64,000 nucleotides of DNA from Blastococcus saxobsidens DD2 (lineage in GTDB: Bacteria; Actinomycetota; Actinomycetes; Mycobacteriales; Geodermatophilaceae): assembly GCF_000284015.1 (NCBI RefSeq), contig NC_016943.1, positions 4,133,541-4,197,540 of the forward strand, given 5' to 3'. Of the stretch, positions 63,401 through 64,000 are shown piece by piece. The notes below the pieces were generated by a model. It was not told where the DNA came from. It saw only the letters and a list, made by a program, of their open reading frames with translations, and did not search any database. The stretch's first letter is position 1, and every line of letters begins with the position of its first letter. Made by a program: the position numbers and the translations under genes.

Positions 63401-64000
63401 GTTCGTAGGTGTCGATGTTCCGGGCGATCTGCGCGGCCCGTGCGCTGAAGGCGCCCACAAAATTCGCAAGCTGCCGTATCTCCCCACCGGCATTCAATGC
63501 ATATCCGTGGGCGGCGAGTGCGGCCCGGAATTGCGGGTCGCAGGCGACCGCGGCGTGCCCAATACCGTTGATTGCGGCGAGAGAATCGCGGACGCCGACG
63601 GTGTGCAGGCCGCGCCATTTCCCGGCCGCGAACACCCGGGCGTTGATCTGCAGGTGCAGATGGCGGTGCGGATCCCCGGCCCGCGACGTGTAGTGCGCCA
63701 CCGTCACCGCCTCGGCCACCTCGACCGGCACCTGCACCTGCCCACCGCGCGGACCGACCCGGGTGGTGGCGTGCTGCCCCAGCCAGCCGATGATCTGCCC
63801 GGCCGCCCGGGCCTGGGCCGCGTCATACGCAGTCGCGATGTCCGGATGCAGCGCGGCCGCCAGCGACCAGGTCTTCGGGCCGTTGACCACCACCTCGACG
63901 AACCGCACCGCATGCCCGTCGCCGCGCAGCTGCCCCCGCGGCTCGCCGGTGCCCGGATCGCAGCCGACCACCCACGTCTCGTAGGCGTCGCCGGTCAGCG
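60462..64000 (-). CDS. MobF-family relaxase-helicase (TrwC/TraI type), 5' end beyond window
   Basis: About 1178 residues are visible; the frame stays open to the right edge, so the N-terminus with the catalytic tyrosine is missing. The metal-binding HRHLHLQ of the TrwC relaxase (about residue 102 of the part numbered from 63971) and VNGPKTWSLAAALHPDIA are present. A superfamily 1 helicase follows, with Walker A EGAAGAGKTTTLA (~410), VVDEAGMLD and GDRHQLAAVGRGG. Nicks oriT and unwinds DNA for conjugation. Near residue 740 VTPAVTPAVTPA is a short internal repeat. The C-terminus is a long helical tail. Confidence 0.88.
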   Translation of the reverse strand, partial: LTGDAYETWVVGCDPGTGEPRGQLRGDGHAVRFVEVVVNGPKTWSLAAALHPDIATAYDAAQARAAGQIIGWLGQHATTRVGPRGGQVQVPVEVAEAVTVAHYTSRAGDPHRHLHLQINARVFAAGKWRGLHTVGVRDSLAAINGIGHAAVACDPQFRAALAAHGYALNAGGEIRQLANFVGAFSARAAQIARNIDTYERDWAAAHPGESPGSALRRSWDARAWAAGRPDKVLPQPGEDLTARWLAELVALGYRDRNVPTGLTPTPVGSLDREQVADRVLARLAAARSAWNAADVRGEVEQLLAAAGIVTDPAVRMELAEDLTARAMGRCVPLLDRHSPVGGLPEHIRVWTSAPVLAVEADLTARLASRATERPAGVPDTDPIPPVDVTAGATRLDAGQAAAVAALAGRRRLVVIEGAAGAGKTTTLAATRTLLAEQGRRLMVVTPTLKAAKVAAAEVGAVAGSAARLAFEHGWRWNDDGAWTRLAVGHPDPVTGRAYDGPTDRARLRAGDLLVVDEAGMLDQDTARALLTIADECQVHLALLGDRHQLAAVGRGGVLDLAAAQVDPTEHLTLVGVHRFTRTDATGRTAPDTDYADLTLDMRAGTNPGTVFDALLARKQIRLHPDPEALREALAADAADGYTAGERVAVVVATREQAAALNAAIRDRLVTDGRVDDRHVVVTGAGERIGVGDQIATRRNNRHLQVANRDVWTVTGVDRDGGLLVTPAGTPHVTPTGGLFAAVTPAVTPAVTPAGTGARVLPADYVTAHVELAYATTAHGAQGDTVTAAHLVVGEETGAAAAYVGMTRGRTANTAHLVATETAEAREQWLAVFARDRADLGPAHAARLAATEATRYATPRPLEQALADLHSAWTAEQRCLDRPAHDLPRRDALREIVALESAHADRAAALTDAYRQTGIDARHATAGVDASGAEVTAETDRIRDTLLDSWDTGRDAARDAAQVVLDGPGPLQLRRAAVNRAGKQLTDWADAWRPYLPAMPTEPQQIARLADRSDDRPRLWTAFDSYARHHAERAHPEHAQLRAVAATAQEAHRHAGAAVADARRAHEDRLARFGSLAWTLDPAERLADTDRRIAASHTELAAVRARIARLTVEPALLTQPADRLAHERDTWRAHQDADPNPHRSAAPLLTAPEPGVRLPRPEDHTPLTRRTAAGPGIGR

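Overview
This is a high-GC actinobacterial chromosome segment. The gene order (tRNA-Thr, tRNA-Met, rpmG, MaoC dehydratases, tRNA-Trp, secE, nusG, rplK, rplA, rplJ, rplL, mce cluster, rpoB, rpoC, rpsL, rpsG, fusA, tuf, S10-spc-alpha operons, truA), the GTG and TTG starts and the mycobacterial-type protein sequences all point to Actinomycetia. Protein details and intergenic repeats suggest the family Geodermatophilaceae (Blastococcus, Geodermatophilus, Modestobacter), but that family-level call is an inference and was not tested by a search.

Layout. Positions 1-881 (+) hold the end of a MobA-like nucleotidyltransferase gene and an NAD(P)-binding SDR-like gene. Positions 951-24117 (-) hold the translation superlocus. 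In transcription order it runs rpsL-rpsG-fusA-tuf; rpsJ to rpsQ (S10 operon); rplN to rplO (spc); secY-adk-map; infA-rpmJ-rpsM-rpsK-rpsD-rpoA; rplQ, an acidic orphan protein, and truA. GC-rich perfect hairpins lie at several junctions and may divide it into transcription units. A (+) LLM-class, probably F420-dependent, oxidoreductase (24655-25695) converges on rpoC. rpoC and rpoB (both with probable TTG starts) occupy 25879-33395.

Positions 33850-45488 (-) hold a complete mce lipid-importer locus: ATPase (Mkl/MlaF type), two YrbE permeases, MceA-F and two Mce-associated proteins. It has many 1-4 base stop/start overlaps and sits between rplJL and rpoBC. Positions 45872-50111 hold rplL, rplJ, rplA, rplK, nusG and secE, followed by tRNA-Trp. 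Next come a (+) aspartate aminotransferase, a (-) M1 metallopeptidase lipoprotein, two MaoC dehydratases, rpmG and two tRNAs.

Positions 54750-59136 are an accessory-looking stretch. It contains a membrane GAF-GGDEF-EAL protein (GGDEF degenerate, EAL site apparently intact), a 34-residue peptide with three exact GVKWGR repeats upstream of it separated by a perfect hairpin, a cluster of DnaA-box-like nonamers, a TadE/TadG-like protein, tRNA-Tyr and a YajQ-family gene. From about 59140 to the right edge is one end of an integrated mobile element: a tyrosine integrase and a MobF relaxase-helicase cut by the window edge.

Most notable: the GVKWGR-repeat peptide next to the cyclic-di-GMP protein; two families of dispersed intergenic repeats (two copies and three copies); a 23+14+23 inverted repeat in front of rpoB that is AT-rich for this genome; and alternating ACGTG/CACGT half-sites in front of the mce operon.
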